A DNA stretch of 5,872 nt from an uncultured Eubacteriales bacterium (GCA_934481325.1 CAKSPL010000085.1:1-5872); one strand, 5' to 3'. Counted from the first letter of the stretch, positions 1-5,728 are shown. The notes: generated by a model from the letters alone, not told the origin. Numbers and translations: made by a program.

Positions 1-687
1 GGGGAAGGTCGACGCATTTATGACAATATCCGCAAAGCCATTCAGTTTTTGCTTGCTTCCAACCTTTCCGAAGTGCTTTCCATCTTTTTTGCAACCTTGT
101 TCGGCTTTACAATTTTCCAGCCGGTACACCTTTTGTGGATTAACCTGATTACCGACTGCTTCCCCGCGCTCTCTCTCGGTATGGAAAAGCCGGAAGCGGA
201 TGTGATGCGCCGCCGCCCGAGAGACACCAAGGAGGGCATTTTTGCCGGCGGTATGGGCCTTGCGATTGCATATCAGGGACTTTTGATGACCGCTATTACG
301 GTTGCTTCCTACTTCATCGGTCGTGACGTGCTGGCAAATATGCCTCAGCACGCCAACGCGGCATACAGCCCCGAAACGCTCGGTTCCTCTATGGCGTTCC
401 TCACGCTTTCGATGGGTGAAATTTTCCATTCCTTCAATATGCGTTCTCTGCACGGCTCCGTGTTCAGAATGAAGCATCAGAACTTTTGGCTGTGGGGCGC
501 GGCATTGCTCTCGCTCCTCCTGACCACGGTCGTGGTGGAGGTTCCGGTACTTGCCAAGGCGTTCAACCTTGCGGAGCTGGATCTGGTGGAATACGGCATT
601 GCGCTCGGTCTTGCCGTTTCGGTGATTCCGATTGTGGAGATTGTGAAAATCTTCGTCCGGATGGCAGATCGCAAAAAACAGCAATAA
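1..687 (+). CDS. P-type Ca2+-transporting ATPase, C-terminal membrane part (5' truncated)
   Basis: The frame is open from base 1, so this is the last 228 residues of a longer gene; the usual protein is about 850-900 residues. P-type ATPases of this group couple ATP hydrolysis to cation export, usually Ca2+, across the cytoplasmic membrane. The visible part starts at the conserved GRRIYDNIRKA stretch leading into M5. Hydrophobic segments follow at about 13-35 (M5), 40-60 (M6), 79-103 (M7), 129-148 (M8), 162-180 (M9) and 199-220 (M10). By eye against SERCA, the Ca2+ ligands are present: N21 and E24 in M5 (SNLSEV), N48, T51 and D52 in M6 (NLITD), and E140 in M8 (GEIFHSFN). This favours Ca2+ over Na+/K+ or heavy metals. 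The protein ends in a basic tail (RMADRKKQQ). The phosphorylation (DKTGT), nucleotide-binding and actuator domains lie outside the window. A strong terminator follows the stop codon. Confidence 0.93.
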   Translation, partial: GEGRRIYDNIRKAIQFLLASNLSEVLSIFFATLFGFTIFQPVHLLWINLITDCFPALSLGMEKPEADVMRRRPRDTKEGIFAGGMGLAIAYQGLLMTAITVASYFIGRDVLANMPQHANAAYSPETLGSSMAFLTLSMGEIFHSFNMRSLHGSVFRMKHQNFWLWGAALLSLLLTTVVVEVPVLAKAFNLAELDLVEYGIALGLAVSVIPIVEIVKIFVRMADRKKQQ

Positions 688-690
688 AGC

Positions 691-727
691 AGGAAAAACC
701 GGGCGGGAACCCCGCCCGGTTTTTCCT
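691..727. terminator. Bidirectional rho-independent terminator after the ATPase gene
   Basis: A perfect 17-bp inverted repeat (691-707 with 711-727) encloses a 3-base loop (AAC). The core is GGGCGGG/CCCGCCC, flanked by an A-tract on one side and a T5 run on the other, so it can terminate either strand. It begins 3 bases after the ATPase stop and mainly serves that gene. Transcription from trxB would already have met the 737-770 hairpin. Confidence 0.92.
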
Positions 728-736
728 GACAAAAAG

Positions 737-770
737 AAACGCGGATGCGCCCTGCGGCGCATCCGCGTTT
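737..770 (-). terminator. Terminator of the nrdG-nrdD-trxB operon
   Basis: A perfect 15-bp stem (737-751 with 756-770) has the 4-base loop CTGC and the core GCGGATGCGC/GCGCATCCGC. On the minus strand it starts 11 bases after the trxB stop and is followed by a T-rich stretch (CTTTTTGTC), as expected for an intrinsic terminator. Confidence 0.9.
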
Positions 771-781
771 TGAATTGTTTT

Positions 782-1687
782 TTATTCGTCCAGGTAGTGG
801 CAAGCCGCAAGGGCGGCAACCGCACCGTCCGCGGCGGCGGTGGTTACCTGACGGATGGATTTTGCACGGCAATCACCTGCCACAAACACGCCCGGCGTGC
901 CGGTGGTGCAGTCCTCGCCGTAGGCGGCGTAACCGCGCGCGTCCAGTTGAATCAGATTGGAAAACGCCTCATTCTGCGGCACCAGTCCGATTGCCACAAA
1001 CATCCCGTCAAGGGGCAGGTCTGTGAGTGTGCCGTCCGCCTCTCGCCGCAGAACAATCCCGCGGAAGGTGTCGTCTCCCTTGATTTCCCTGACCGTGGTG
1101 CCGAGGATGACCTCGATGTTCTCTTTTGCACAGGCGGCTTCCGCAAGGCGTCCCTCACCTGTGAGAAAATCCAGATTCTGAATCACATAAACCTTTTTCG
1201 CAAGCTCGGAGAGCTGTAACGCCTCCTGCAGGGCGGAATTTCCGCCGCCGATCACGGCAACGGTGCCGTCCTTGAAAAATGCCCCGTCACATACCGCACA
1301 AAAGGAAATCCCGTTGCCGATAAATTCTTCTTCGCGGTCAAGCCCCAGCAAACGGTGCTTTGCTCCGGTTGCCAGAATGACCGCCGGAGCCTTAAATTCT
1401 CCGCTGTCGGTCACCACGGTTTTGATGCCGTCATTCACGATACGAAGAACCTCGGCGTATTCTACGTCGGCACCCTGGGTGAGCACCTGATCTACCAGCT
1501 TTTCGGCAAATTCATTGCCCGAAAGACTGAGAAATCCGGGGATGTTTTCCACCTTGGGGGAGAAAGTGATTTGTCCGCCGAAGGTTGCCTTTTCAATCAC
1601 AAGCACCCGCTTGTTCGCCCGGAGGGCATACAGGGCGGCGGTCAGCCCCGCAGGGCCGCCGCCGATGATGATGATATCGTAATTCAT
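782..1687 (-). CDS. trxB: Thioredoxin-reductase-like FAD/disulfide oxidoreductase
   Basis: This 301-residue protein has the usual length of low-molecular-weight thioredoxin reductases (about 300-320). In order it shows the N-terminal FAD-binding GGGPAG (9-14), the redox-active CAVC pair (C130, C133; most homologues have CATC), a second Rossmann motif GGGNSA (147-152), and the C-terminal FAD motif around GVFVAGD with RQVTTAAADGAVAA (266-292). Such enzymes pass electrons through flavin to the CxxC pair and then to a thioredoxin or glutaredoxin-like protein. At 169-175, where NADPH-dependent enzymes carry HRRxxxR, this one has IQNLDFL with no arginine, so NADPH use is doubtful. The ATG overlaps the nrdD stop by one base (TAATG), so translation is probably coupled. 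No separate thioredoxin gene lies nearby, so the likely partner is the CPNC domain at the end of NrdD (inference). Confidence 0.9.
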   Translation of the reverse strand: MNYDIIIIGGGPAGLTAALYALRANKRVLVIEKATFGGQITFSPKVENIPGFLSLSGNEFAEKLVDQVLTQGADVEYAEVLRIVNDGIKTVVTDSGEFKAPAVILATGAKHRLLGLDREEEFIGNGISFCAVCDGAFFKDGTVAVIGGGNSALQEALQLSELAKKVYVIQNLDFLTGEGRLAEAACAKENIEVILGTTVREIKGDDTFRGIVLRREADGTLTDLPLDGMFVAIGLVPQNEAFSNLIQLDARGYAAYGEDCTTGTPGVFVAGDCRAKSIRQVTTAAADGAVAALAACHYLDE

Positions 1688-1917
1688 TACAGCCCCAGCT
1701 CCGCTTTGATGGCACCCACGCCGGCAAATTTTGCTACGCTGTCACCGTCCACTACCACAAGGGTCGGTGCCTGCTTGATGCCAAGTGCCGTGGCAAGCTC
1801 CGCGTGGTCGGTTGCCAGCAATTTGGTGTAGGCATAGCCCGCTTTGTCCATCATCGAGCAAGCGATTTTGCAGTTGGGGCAGGTGGCGGAGGTAAAGAGA
1901 TAACTGCCGTTTGCCAG
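1687..1917 (-). other. Glutaredoxin/NrdH-like domain fused to the NrdD C terminus
   Basis: This covers roughly residues 713-788 of NrdD. The segment starts with a beta-strand-like YLFTSAT, then the CPNC redox pair at the head of a helix, then a helix-strand pattern with GIKQAPTLVVVDGD containing the conserved proline. It is too short for full thioredoxin, lacking its first strand and helix, and fits the NrdH/glutaredoxin size. It stays in frame with the reductase with no stop or frameshift. It lies beyond the glycyl-radical loop, where it could reach the active site on the flexible linker. Confidence 0.85.
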
Positions 1918-4053
1918 TTTTGCTTTCGGCTCTGCCGCCGGTGCGGTGGGTTCCGCCGCGGGCTTGCCGTGCGTCAGAACGCTGGTTTCAATGTTGTATT
2001 CCTTGCGCTCCTTGTATTCCTGCGTTTTGCCTGCGTTCCAGTTCTGCACCGGGCGATAATAGCCGGTGATGCGGCTGTAAACCTCGGCAGGTCCTCCGCA
2101 CACGGGGCAGGTGTATTGCTCTCCCACCAGGTAACCGTGGTTTTTGCAAACCGAATAGGTGGGGGAAATGGTGTAGTAGGGGAGCTTGTAGTTTTCCGCA
2201 ATCTTGCGTACCAGATTTGCGGCGGCTTCCCAGCTCGGCATTTTCTCCCCGAGGAAGGTGTGGAACACCGTGCCGGAGGTGTACAGGGTCTGCAATTCGT
2301 CCTGAATGTCCAGCGCGGAGAAGATGTCATCCGTGTAGCCTACCGGCAGATGACTGCTGTTGGTGTAGTAAGGCGTGCCGCCCGCTTCCGCCGCGGTGAT
2401 GATGTCGGGGAACTGCTCGACGTCGTGCTTGGCAAGACGGTAGGAGGTGGATTCCGCCGGGGTGGCTTCCAGGTTGTAAAGATCGCCGTATTCCTCCTGA
2501 TAGTCGGAAAGGCGTTCTCTCATATGGTTCAGCACGTCCTTGGTAAACTGCTGGCAACGCGGATCGGTCATATCGGCGCGCACCCACTTCGCATTCAGCC
2601 CCGCCTCGTTCATCCCCACAAGACCGATGGTGGAGAAGTGGTTGTTGAAGGTGCCGAGATAGCGTTTGGTATAAGGATACAGTCCGTTTTCAAGCAGCTT
2701 GGTGATAACCGTGCGCTTGGTTTTCAGCGACCGTGCGGCAATGTCCATCATATGATCCAGCCGCTTGTAGAAGTCCGCCTCGTCGGTGGCAAGGTAGGCA
2801 ATGCGCGGCATATTGATGGTTACCACGCCGATGGAACCGGTGCTTTCGCCGGAGCCGAAGAAGCCGCCGGATTTCTTGCGCAGCTCGCGCAGATCCAGGC
2901 GCAGGCGGCAGCACATCGAGCGCACGTCGCTCGGCTCCATATCGCTGTTGATGTAATTGGAGAAGTAGGGCGTGCCGTATTTTGCGGTCATCTCAAACAA
3001 AAGCCGGTTGTTTTCCGTGGGCGACCAGTCAAAGTCGCGGGTGATGGAATAGGTCGGAATCGGATATTGGAAACCGCGGCCGTTGGCATCACCCTCGATC
3101 ATAATTTCGATGAACGCCTTGTTAACCAGTCGCATTTCCTCCACGCAGTCTCCGTAAGTGAAGTCCATTTCCTTGCCGCCGACGATGGCAGGCAGGTTTT
3201 TGAGGTCCGAGGGTACCGTCCAGTCCAGGGTGATGTTGGAGAAGGGAGCCTGCGTACCCCAGCGGGAGGGCGTGTTGACGCCGTAAATAAAGGACTGTAC
3301 GCACTGCTTGACCTCTTTGTAGGTGAGATGATCCACCTTTACAAAGGGGGCAAGATAGGTGTCAAAGGAGGAGAAAGCCTGCGCTCCCGCCCATTCGTTC
3401 TGCATAATGCCAAGGAAGTTGACCATCTGATTGCAGAGCGTGGAAAGGTGGCTGGCGGGGGAGGAGGTGATCTTACCGGGAACGCCGCCCAGCCCCTCCT
3501 GAATCAGCTGCTTCAGGCTCCATCCTGCGCAGTAACCGGTCAGCATCGAGAGGTCGTGCAGGTGGATGTCACAGTTCTTGTGCGCGTTGCTGATTTCCTC
3601 GTCATAGATTTCGGAAAGCCAGTAGTTTGCCGTAATCGCGCCGGAGTTGGAGAGAATCAGACCGCCCACCGAATAGGTCACGGTAGAGTTCTCCTTTACG
3701 CGCCAGTCAATGGCGTGCAGGTACTTGTTGACGGTTTCTTTATAATCAAGGTAAGGATTTTTCAGATTGCGGAGCTTTTCACGCTGTTTGCGGTACAGGA
3801 TGTACGCCTTGGCAACGGCATCGTAGCCGCCGCGGGAAAGCACGGATTCCACACTGTCCTGAATATCCTCCACGGCAACGTAACCGTTTTTGATTTTGGG
3901 AAGAAAGTCCGCCGAGACACGGATGGCAAGGAAATCAATCACATTATCGGTGTACTCGGTGTTGGTGGCGTCAAATGCCTTTTTCATCGCGTTCGCGATC
4001 TTGCTGATGTCAAATTCGGCAATCTGACCGTCTCTTTTGATGATCTGGTACAT
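1687..4053 (-). CDS. nrdD: Anaerobic (class III) ribonucleoside-triphosphate reductase with C-terminal glutaredoxin-like domain
   Basis: This 788-residue glycyl-radical enzyme makes deoxyribonucleotides without oxygen. Domains in order: an ATP-cone allosteric domain (about 1-95, starting YQIIKRDGQIAEFD), the catalytic barrel with C175 (GYCAGWSL) and the MCCRLRLD motif (C381, C382; C382 aligns with the thiyl-radical cysteine of E. coli), a zinc site C636-x2-H639...C649-x2-C652, and the glycyl-radical loop RITGYY with G664, followed by WNAGK. The classical enzyme would end near 690. Here an Ala/Pro/Glu-rich linker (about 693-713, with AAEP twice) leads to a domain of about 75 residues. It carries CPNC (C725, C728, plus C732) and a QAPT cis-proline motif (P763), resembling glutaredoxin or NrdH. 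The ATG is preceded by AAGGAG at normal spacing and lies 22 bases after nrdG. That the domain serves as a tethered reductant is inferred. Confidence 0.96.
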   Translation of the reverse strand: MYQIIKRDGQIAEFDISKIANAMKKAFDATNTEYTDNVIDFLAIRVSADFLPKIKNGYVAVEDIQDSVESVLSRGGYDAVAKAYILYRKQREKLRNLKNPYLDYKETVNKYLHAIDWRVKENSTVTYSVGGLILSNSGAITANYWLSEIYDEEISNAHKNCDIHLHDLSMLTGYCAGWSLKQLIQEGLGGVPGKITSSPASHLSTLCNQMVNFLGIMQNEWAGAQAFSSFDTYLAPFVKVDHLTYKEVKQCVQSFIYGVNTPSRWGTQAPFSNITLDWTVPSDLKNLPAIVGGKEMDFTYGDCVEEMRLVNKAFIEIMIEGDANGRGFQYPIPTYSITRDFDWSPTENNRLLFEMTAKYGTPYFSNYINSDMEPSDVRSMCCRLRLDLRELRKKSGGFFGSGESTGSIGVVTINMPRIAYLATDEADFYKRLDHMMDIAARSLKTKRTVITKLLENGLYPYTKRYLGTFNNHFSTIGLVGMNEAGLNAKWVRADMTDPRCQQFTKDVLNHMRERLSDYQEEYGDLYNLEATPAESTSYRLAKHDVEQFPDIITAAEAGGTPYYTNSSHLPVGYTDDIFSALDIQDELQTLYTSGTVFHTFLGEKMPSWEAAANLVRKIAENYKLPYYTISPTYSVCKNHGYLVGEQYTCPVCGGPAEVYSRITGYYRPVQNWNAGKTQEYKERKEYNIETSVLTHGKPAAEPTAPAAEPKAKLANGSYLFTSATCPNCKIACSMMDKAGYAYTKLLATDHAELATALGIKQAPTLVVVDGDSVAKFAGVGAIKAELGL

Positions 4054-4075
4054 AGTTGGTTCTCCTTTTTTCTAT

Positions 4076-4771
4076 TTATAAGCCGCGGATCTCGGTTGCC
4101 GGCACAAAGGTGCGGCAGATTGCGGCAAATTTTTGCATTTCTCCTTCGTCAAAAGCCGAAAGCCCCTTCGGGGCAATCAGATTTCCGGAGTCTTTGAATT
4201 GTTGCAGATAGTATTTTTCGTCCCCGGCAATGAATTTTGCCATTTCCCGCACCGATTCCTCGGTGTGAAGCCCCCGCACCAGCGTGGTGCGGAATTCAAA
4301 ATCCACCAAGCCGCCCATCAGAAGGTCGCGGCTTGCCGTAACGGCGGCAAGGTCAACCCCCGGCACCCCCACGGTTTTCACATAGGCGTCGGGTGCGTTT
4401 TTGATGTCCATTGCCACATAGTCCACCAGTCCGTCGGCAATCAGCGTTCCCAGCAGTGCCGGATTGGTGCCGTTGGTGTCCAACTTGACAAGAAGCCCCA
4501 GATCCTTCACCTTTCCGAGAAAGGTGCCGATGTCACTTTGCAGCAACGGTTCGCCTCCGCTGACCACCACGCCGTCCAGCACGCCGCGGCGTTTCCGCAG
4601 ATACGCGAAAATTTCCTCTTCGGCAAACGGTGCGGGCAATTCCCCCGGCAGAACCAGCAGGGCATTGTGGCAGAAGGGGCATCGGAAATTGCACCCGCCG
4701 GTAAATATCACAGCGGCGGTTTTTCCGGGGAAATCCAATAGCGTCAGTTTTTGAAAACCTTCAATTTTCAT
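4076..4771 (-). CDS. nrdG: Anaerobic ribonucleotide reductase activating enzyme (radical SAM, NrdG2 type)
   Basis: This 231-residue protein uses a [4Fe-4S] cluster and S-adenosylmethionine to make the glycyl radical on NrdD. The start IEGFQKLTLLDFPGKTA is typical of the longer activase subfamily; E. coli NrdG is only about 154 residues. The cluster motif is C27-N-F-R-C31-P-F-C34, followed by HN, and the SAM-binding SGGEP lies at 71-75. TNGT (99-102) and MDIKN (121-125) are further strands typical of this family. The ATG at 4771 was chosen because a G-rich Shine-Dalgarno site sits just upstream and the family N terminus begins there. The frame stays open upstream to 4930, but that would place the start upstream of the promoter and add 53 residues unlike the family. 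It is the first gene of the operon, 22 bases ahead of nrdD. Confidence 0.95.
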   Translation of the reverse strand: MKIEGFQKLTLLDFPGKTAAVIFTGGCNFRCPFCHNALLVLPGELPAPFAEEEIFAYLRKRRGVLDGVVVSGGEPLLQSDIGTFLGKVKDLGLLVKLDTNGTNPALLGTLIADGLVDYVAMDIKNAPDAYVKTVGVPGVDLAAVTASRDLLMGGLVDFEFRTTLVRGLHTEESVREMAKFIAGDEKYYLQQFKDSGNLIAPKGLSAFDEGEMQKFAAICRTFVPATEIRGL

Positions 4772-4775
4772 AGAA

Positions 4776-4788
4776 CTCCCCCCTTTTT
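4776..4788 (-). promoter_or_regulatory. Ribosome binding site that fixes the nrdG start
   Basis: On the minus strand, AAAAAGGGGGGAG ends four bases before the ATG at 4771. This purine run supports that start over the longer open frame. Confidence 0.75.
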
Positions 4789-4802
4789 GCGATTGCCTTC
4801 TA

Positions 4803-4831
4803 ATCATACCATATCTTGTGTTCCTTGTCAA
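4803..4831 (-). promoter_or_regulatory. Sigma-A promoter of the nrdG-nrdD-trxB operon
   Basis: On the minus strand there is a -35 TTGACA (4831-4826), a 17-base spacer and a -10 TATGAT (4808-4803). Transcription would start near 4796, giving a leader of about 25 bases to the nrdG ATG. Confidence 0.88.
4806..4821 (-). promoter_or_regulatory. Putative NrdR box, promoter-proximal
   Basis: ACACAAGATATGGTAT on the minus strand matches the NrdR consensus acaCwAtATaTwGtgt at 13 of 16 positions, counted by eye. It fills the promoter spacer and touches the -10, so bound NrdR would block RNA polymerase. NrdR is the ATP-cone repressor that senses the (d)ATP state and controls many bacterial nrd operons. 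Its gene is not in this window. Confidence 0.72.
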
Positions 4832-4836
4832 GAGCG

Positions 4837-4852
4837 AAACTAAATATTGATA
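4837..4852 (-). promoter_or_regulatory. Putative NrdR box, promoter-distal
   Basis: TATCAATATTTAGTTT on the minus strand matches the NrdR consensus at 11 of 16 positions. The inner block CAATATTTAGT fits CwAtATaTwGt at all but one position. It lies upstream of the -35, separated from the proximal box by 15 bases (31 bp centre to centre, about three helical turns), the usual arrangement of paired NrdR boxes. Confidence 0.65.
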
Positions 4853-4857
4853 TTTTT

Positions 4858-5065
4858 CTTTTTGTGAAAGTTTTTCGGGGGTTGCTTTTCCGCCTCCCGG
4901 AAACGGGAAAGCCGAAACCCCGCGCACCAAGCGGAATTTTCAAAAAGAAGCCGAAAAACGGCGCGTTTTTTTCGCGAAAAACCGTGCCGAAGGTGTGAAA
5001 AACGGAATAAAAAACTGTGCAAAATGCCGAGAAAAATCCGGGCGCGCCGGCATCGCATAACAAAA
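4858..5065. other. Non-coding spacer with A/T-tracts and small hairpins
   Basis: I see no credible gene here. The stretch holds a TCCCG-GAAA-CGGGA hairpin (4895-4908) inside weaker outer pairing (GGGGTT 4878-4883 with AACCCC 4916-4921). It also has an imperfect dyad at 4958-4989 centred on the 14-base palindrome TTTTTCGCGAAAAA (4968-4981), and several GAAAAAC-type words. Open frames crossing it have no ribosome site or recognisable product. It may be an untranscribed upstream region of the nrd promoter or a padR read-through tail. Confidence 0.5.
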
Positions 5066-5111
5066 GGTGCGCAAAAACCCGGGCGAAATTCCGCCCGGAT
5101 TTTTGCGCACC
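5066..5111 (-). terminator. Terminator of the PadR-family gene
   Basis: Long stem 5066-5085 with 5092-5111, 20 positions with a single C-A mismatch and a 6-base loop (AAATTC). The GC core GGGCG/CGCCC is flanked by A5 and T5 tracts inside the stem and closed by GGTGCGC/GCGCACC. It begins 31 bases after the PadR stop on the minus strand. The near-symmetry means it could also work on the plus strand. Confidence 0.85.
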
Positions 5112-5118
5112 CGGTGTT

Positions 5119-5134
5119 CCGGCAATTCTGCCGG
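5119..5134 (-). repeat. Small hairpin between the PadR stop and its terminator
   Basis: CCGGCA (5119-5124) and TGCCGG (5129-5134) form a perfect 6-bp stem with a 4-base loop. The right arm also belongs to an 11-base inverted repeat with 5042-5052 (GCGCGCCGGCA), which would enclose the whole terminator. The two pairings are mutually exclusive. Confidence 0.55.
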
Positions 5135-5142
5135 CGCGCTTT

Positions 5143-5487
5143 TTACTTGCTTGCGCGCTTGTCGGTGGATTGCGCCATATAACGAATCCCCGCAATGAGG
5201 TCGTTATACTCCTTTTGCATCGCGTTGAGATATTCTTTGCCCGCCGGCTCAATGTGGTAATAGTTGCGGAAACGGCGTTCGCCCACAATCACGCGCCGCT
5301 CGGTGATCTCGTGACCGTACATAGAGCCGACGAAGAATTTGAGCTTGCCGCGCGACCGCTCGGTTACCTCCTGCGAAATCTGGTAAGGATACATATCCTT
5401 TTCATTGAGCAACAGCAGGATGACGTAATCAATGACACCGCGTTTGAAATTTTCCTGAATATCCTGAACTTCCTTCAAGAAAGACAC
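5143..5487 (-). CDS. PadR-family winged-helix transcriptional regulator, possibly lacking part of the recognition helix
   Basis: A small 114-residue protein. FKRGVIDYVILLLLNEKDMYPYQISQEV (14-41) is the first part of a PadR winged helix, and RRFRNYYHIEPAGKEYL (71-87) is the wing and following strand. A C-terminal helix follows (88-105) that normally mediates dimerisation. PadR proteins are dimeric repressors, often autoregulated, that control efflux, stress or detoxification genes. The expected stretch after GSMYG, normally about PLxRLxxxGxI and forming the end of the recognition helix, is reduced to HEI (59-61) before TERRVIVG. About 8-9 residues therefore seem to be missing in frame, and the other frames do not supply them. 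The first possible start is GTG at 5487, but it sits right against the G-rich ribosome site. TTG at 5478 (codon 4) has better spacing and may be the true start. The target genes are not evident. Confidence 0.85.
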   Translation of the reverse strand: MSFLKEVQDIQENFKRGVIDYVILLLLNEKDMYPYQISQEVTERSRGKLKFFVGSMYGHEITERRVIVGERRFRNYYHIEPAGKEYLNAMQKEYNDLIAGIRYMAQSTDKRASK

Positions 5488-5493
5488 CCCCTC
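5488..5493 (-). promoter_or_regulatory. Ribosome binding site of the PadR gene
   Basis: GAGGGG on the minus strand directly abuts the GTG at 5487 and lies 9 bases before a TTG at 5478. The spacing argues for TTG, or for a GTG start with unusually tight spacing. Confidence 0.5.
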
Positions 5494-5504
5494 AGGTAAA
5501 GACT

Positions 5505-5565
5505 TACAAATATATTGTACTTAATTTTTCGCATAATGTCAATATTATATTGTAAACAATAATTG
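5505..5565. promoter_or_regulatory. Cluster of CAAT/ATTG inverted repeats around the PadR promoter (candidate operator)
   Basis: Several short dyads overlap the promoter: TACAA-N5-TTGTA (5505-5519, over the -10), CAATAT-T-ATATTG (5540-5552, at and upstream of the -35), ATTGT-AA-ACAAT (5549-5560) and CAAT-A-ATTG (5557-5565). PadR regulators commonly bind AT-rich dyads at their own promoter, so autoregulation is plausible, but the region is AT-rich and some symmetry is expected by chance. Confidence 0.45.
5514..5542 (-). promoter_or_regulatory. Sigma-A promoter of the PadR gene
   Basis: On the minus strand there is a -35 TTGACA (5542-5537), a 17-base spacer and a -10 TACAAT (5519-5514). The leader to the GTG would be about 20 bases. 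Confidence 0.85.
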
Positions 5566-5728
5566 TGCTTTCGGAAAACAAATAGGAAAATCCGACCCGG
5601 GGAATCCGCAAACCATCCCCGAAAGGGCAAGCAAAGGGGCAGGCGAAAGGGACAAACAAAGAGTGGCGGCAAAAAATACGGCACTTTTCGGCGGAAAAAA
5701 GGAATTTTCAAAAAAGTGAAAAAAAGTG
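5566..5728. other. Non-coding spacer between the PadR promoter and the tRNA promoter
   Basis: No gene is supported. It holds a CGGGGA/TCCCCG inverted repeat with a 12-base loop (5598-5621) lacking a T-run. It also holds two imperfect copies of a purine-rich unit of about 20 bases beginning CGAAAGGG (5620-5638 and 5644-5663). A-tracts at 5695-5700, 5710-5715 and 5719-5725 just ahead of the tRNA -35 resemble an UP element. Confidence 0.5.
5620..5663. repeat. Two imperfect tandem copies of a purine-rich unit
   Basis: CGAAAGGGCAAGCAAAGGG (5620-5638) and CGAAAGGGACAAACAAAGAG (5644-5663) share the CGAAAGGG start and a similar CAARCAAAG tail, with one inserted base. They may be only low-complexity drift. 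Confidence 0.35.

Noticed and set aside
477..872. Minus-strand open frame crossing the two terminators between the ATPase and trxB
   Set aside because: It spans two strong hairpins and lies antisense to the ATPase; no recognisable product.
1804..4197. A very long plus-strand open frame (797 codons) antisense to nrdD
   Set aside because: It mirrors nrdD, whose domains and motifs are unambiguous. The product has no recognisable family and is low in typical protein features. It comes from the codon composition of the opposite strand.
4772..4930. N-terminal extension of nrdG to 4930
   Set aside because: It would start upstream of the promoter and NrdR sites, and its residues do not resemble the family. 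The ATG at 4771 has a strong ribosome site.
4800..5288. Minus-strand open frame of 162 codons across the PadR gene end, its terminator and the spacer
   Set aside because: It is out of frame with PadR, runs through a terminator hairpin and the nrd promoter, and has no ribosome site.
5598..5621. CGGGGA/TCCCCG hairpin as a terminator
   Set aside because: It has only 6 bp, a 12-base loop and no T-run on either strand, and there is no gene end beside it.
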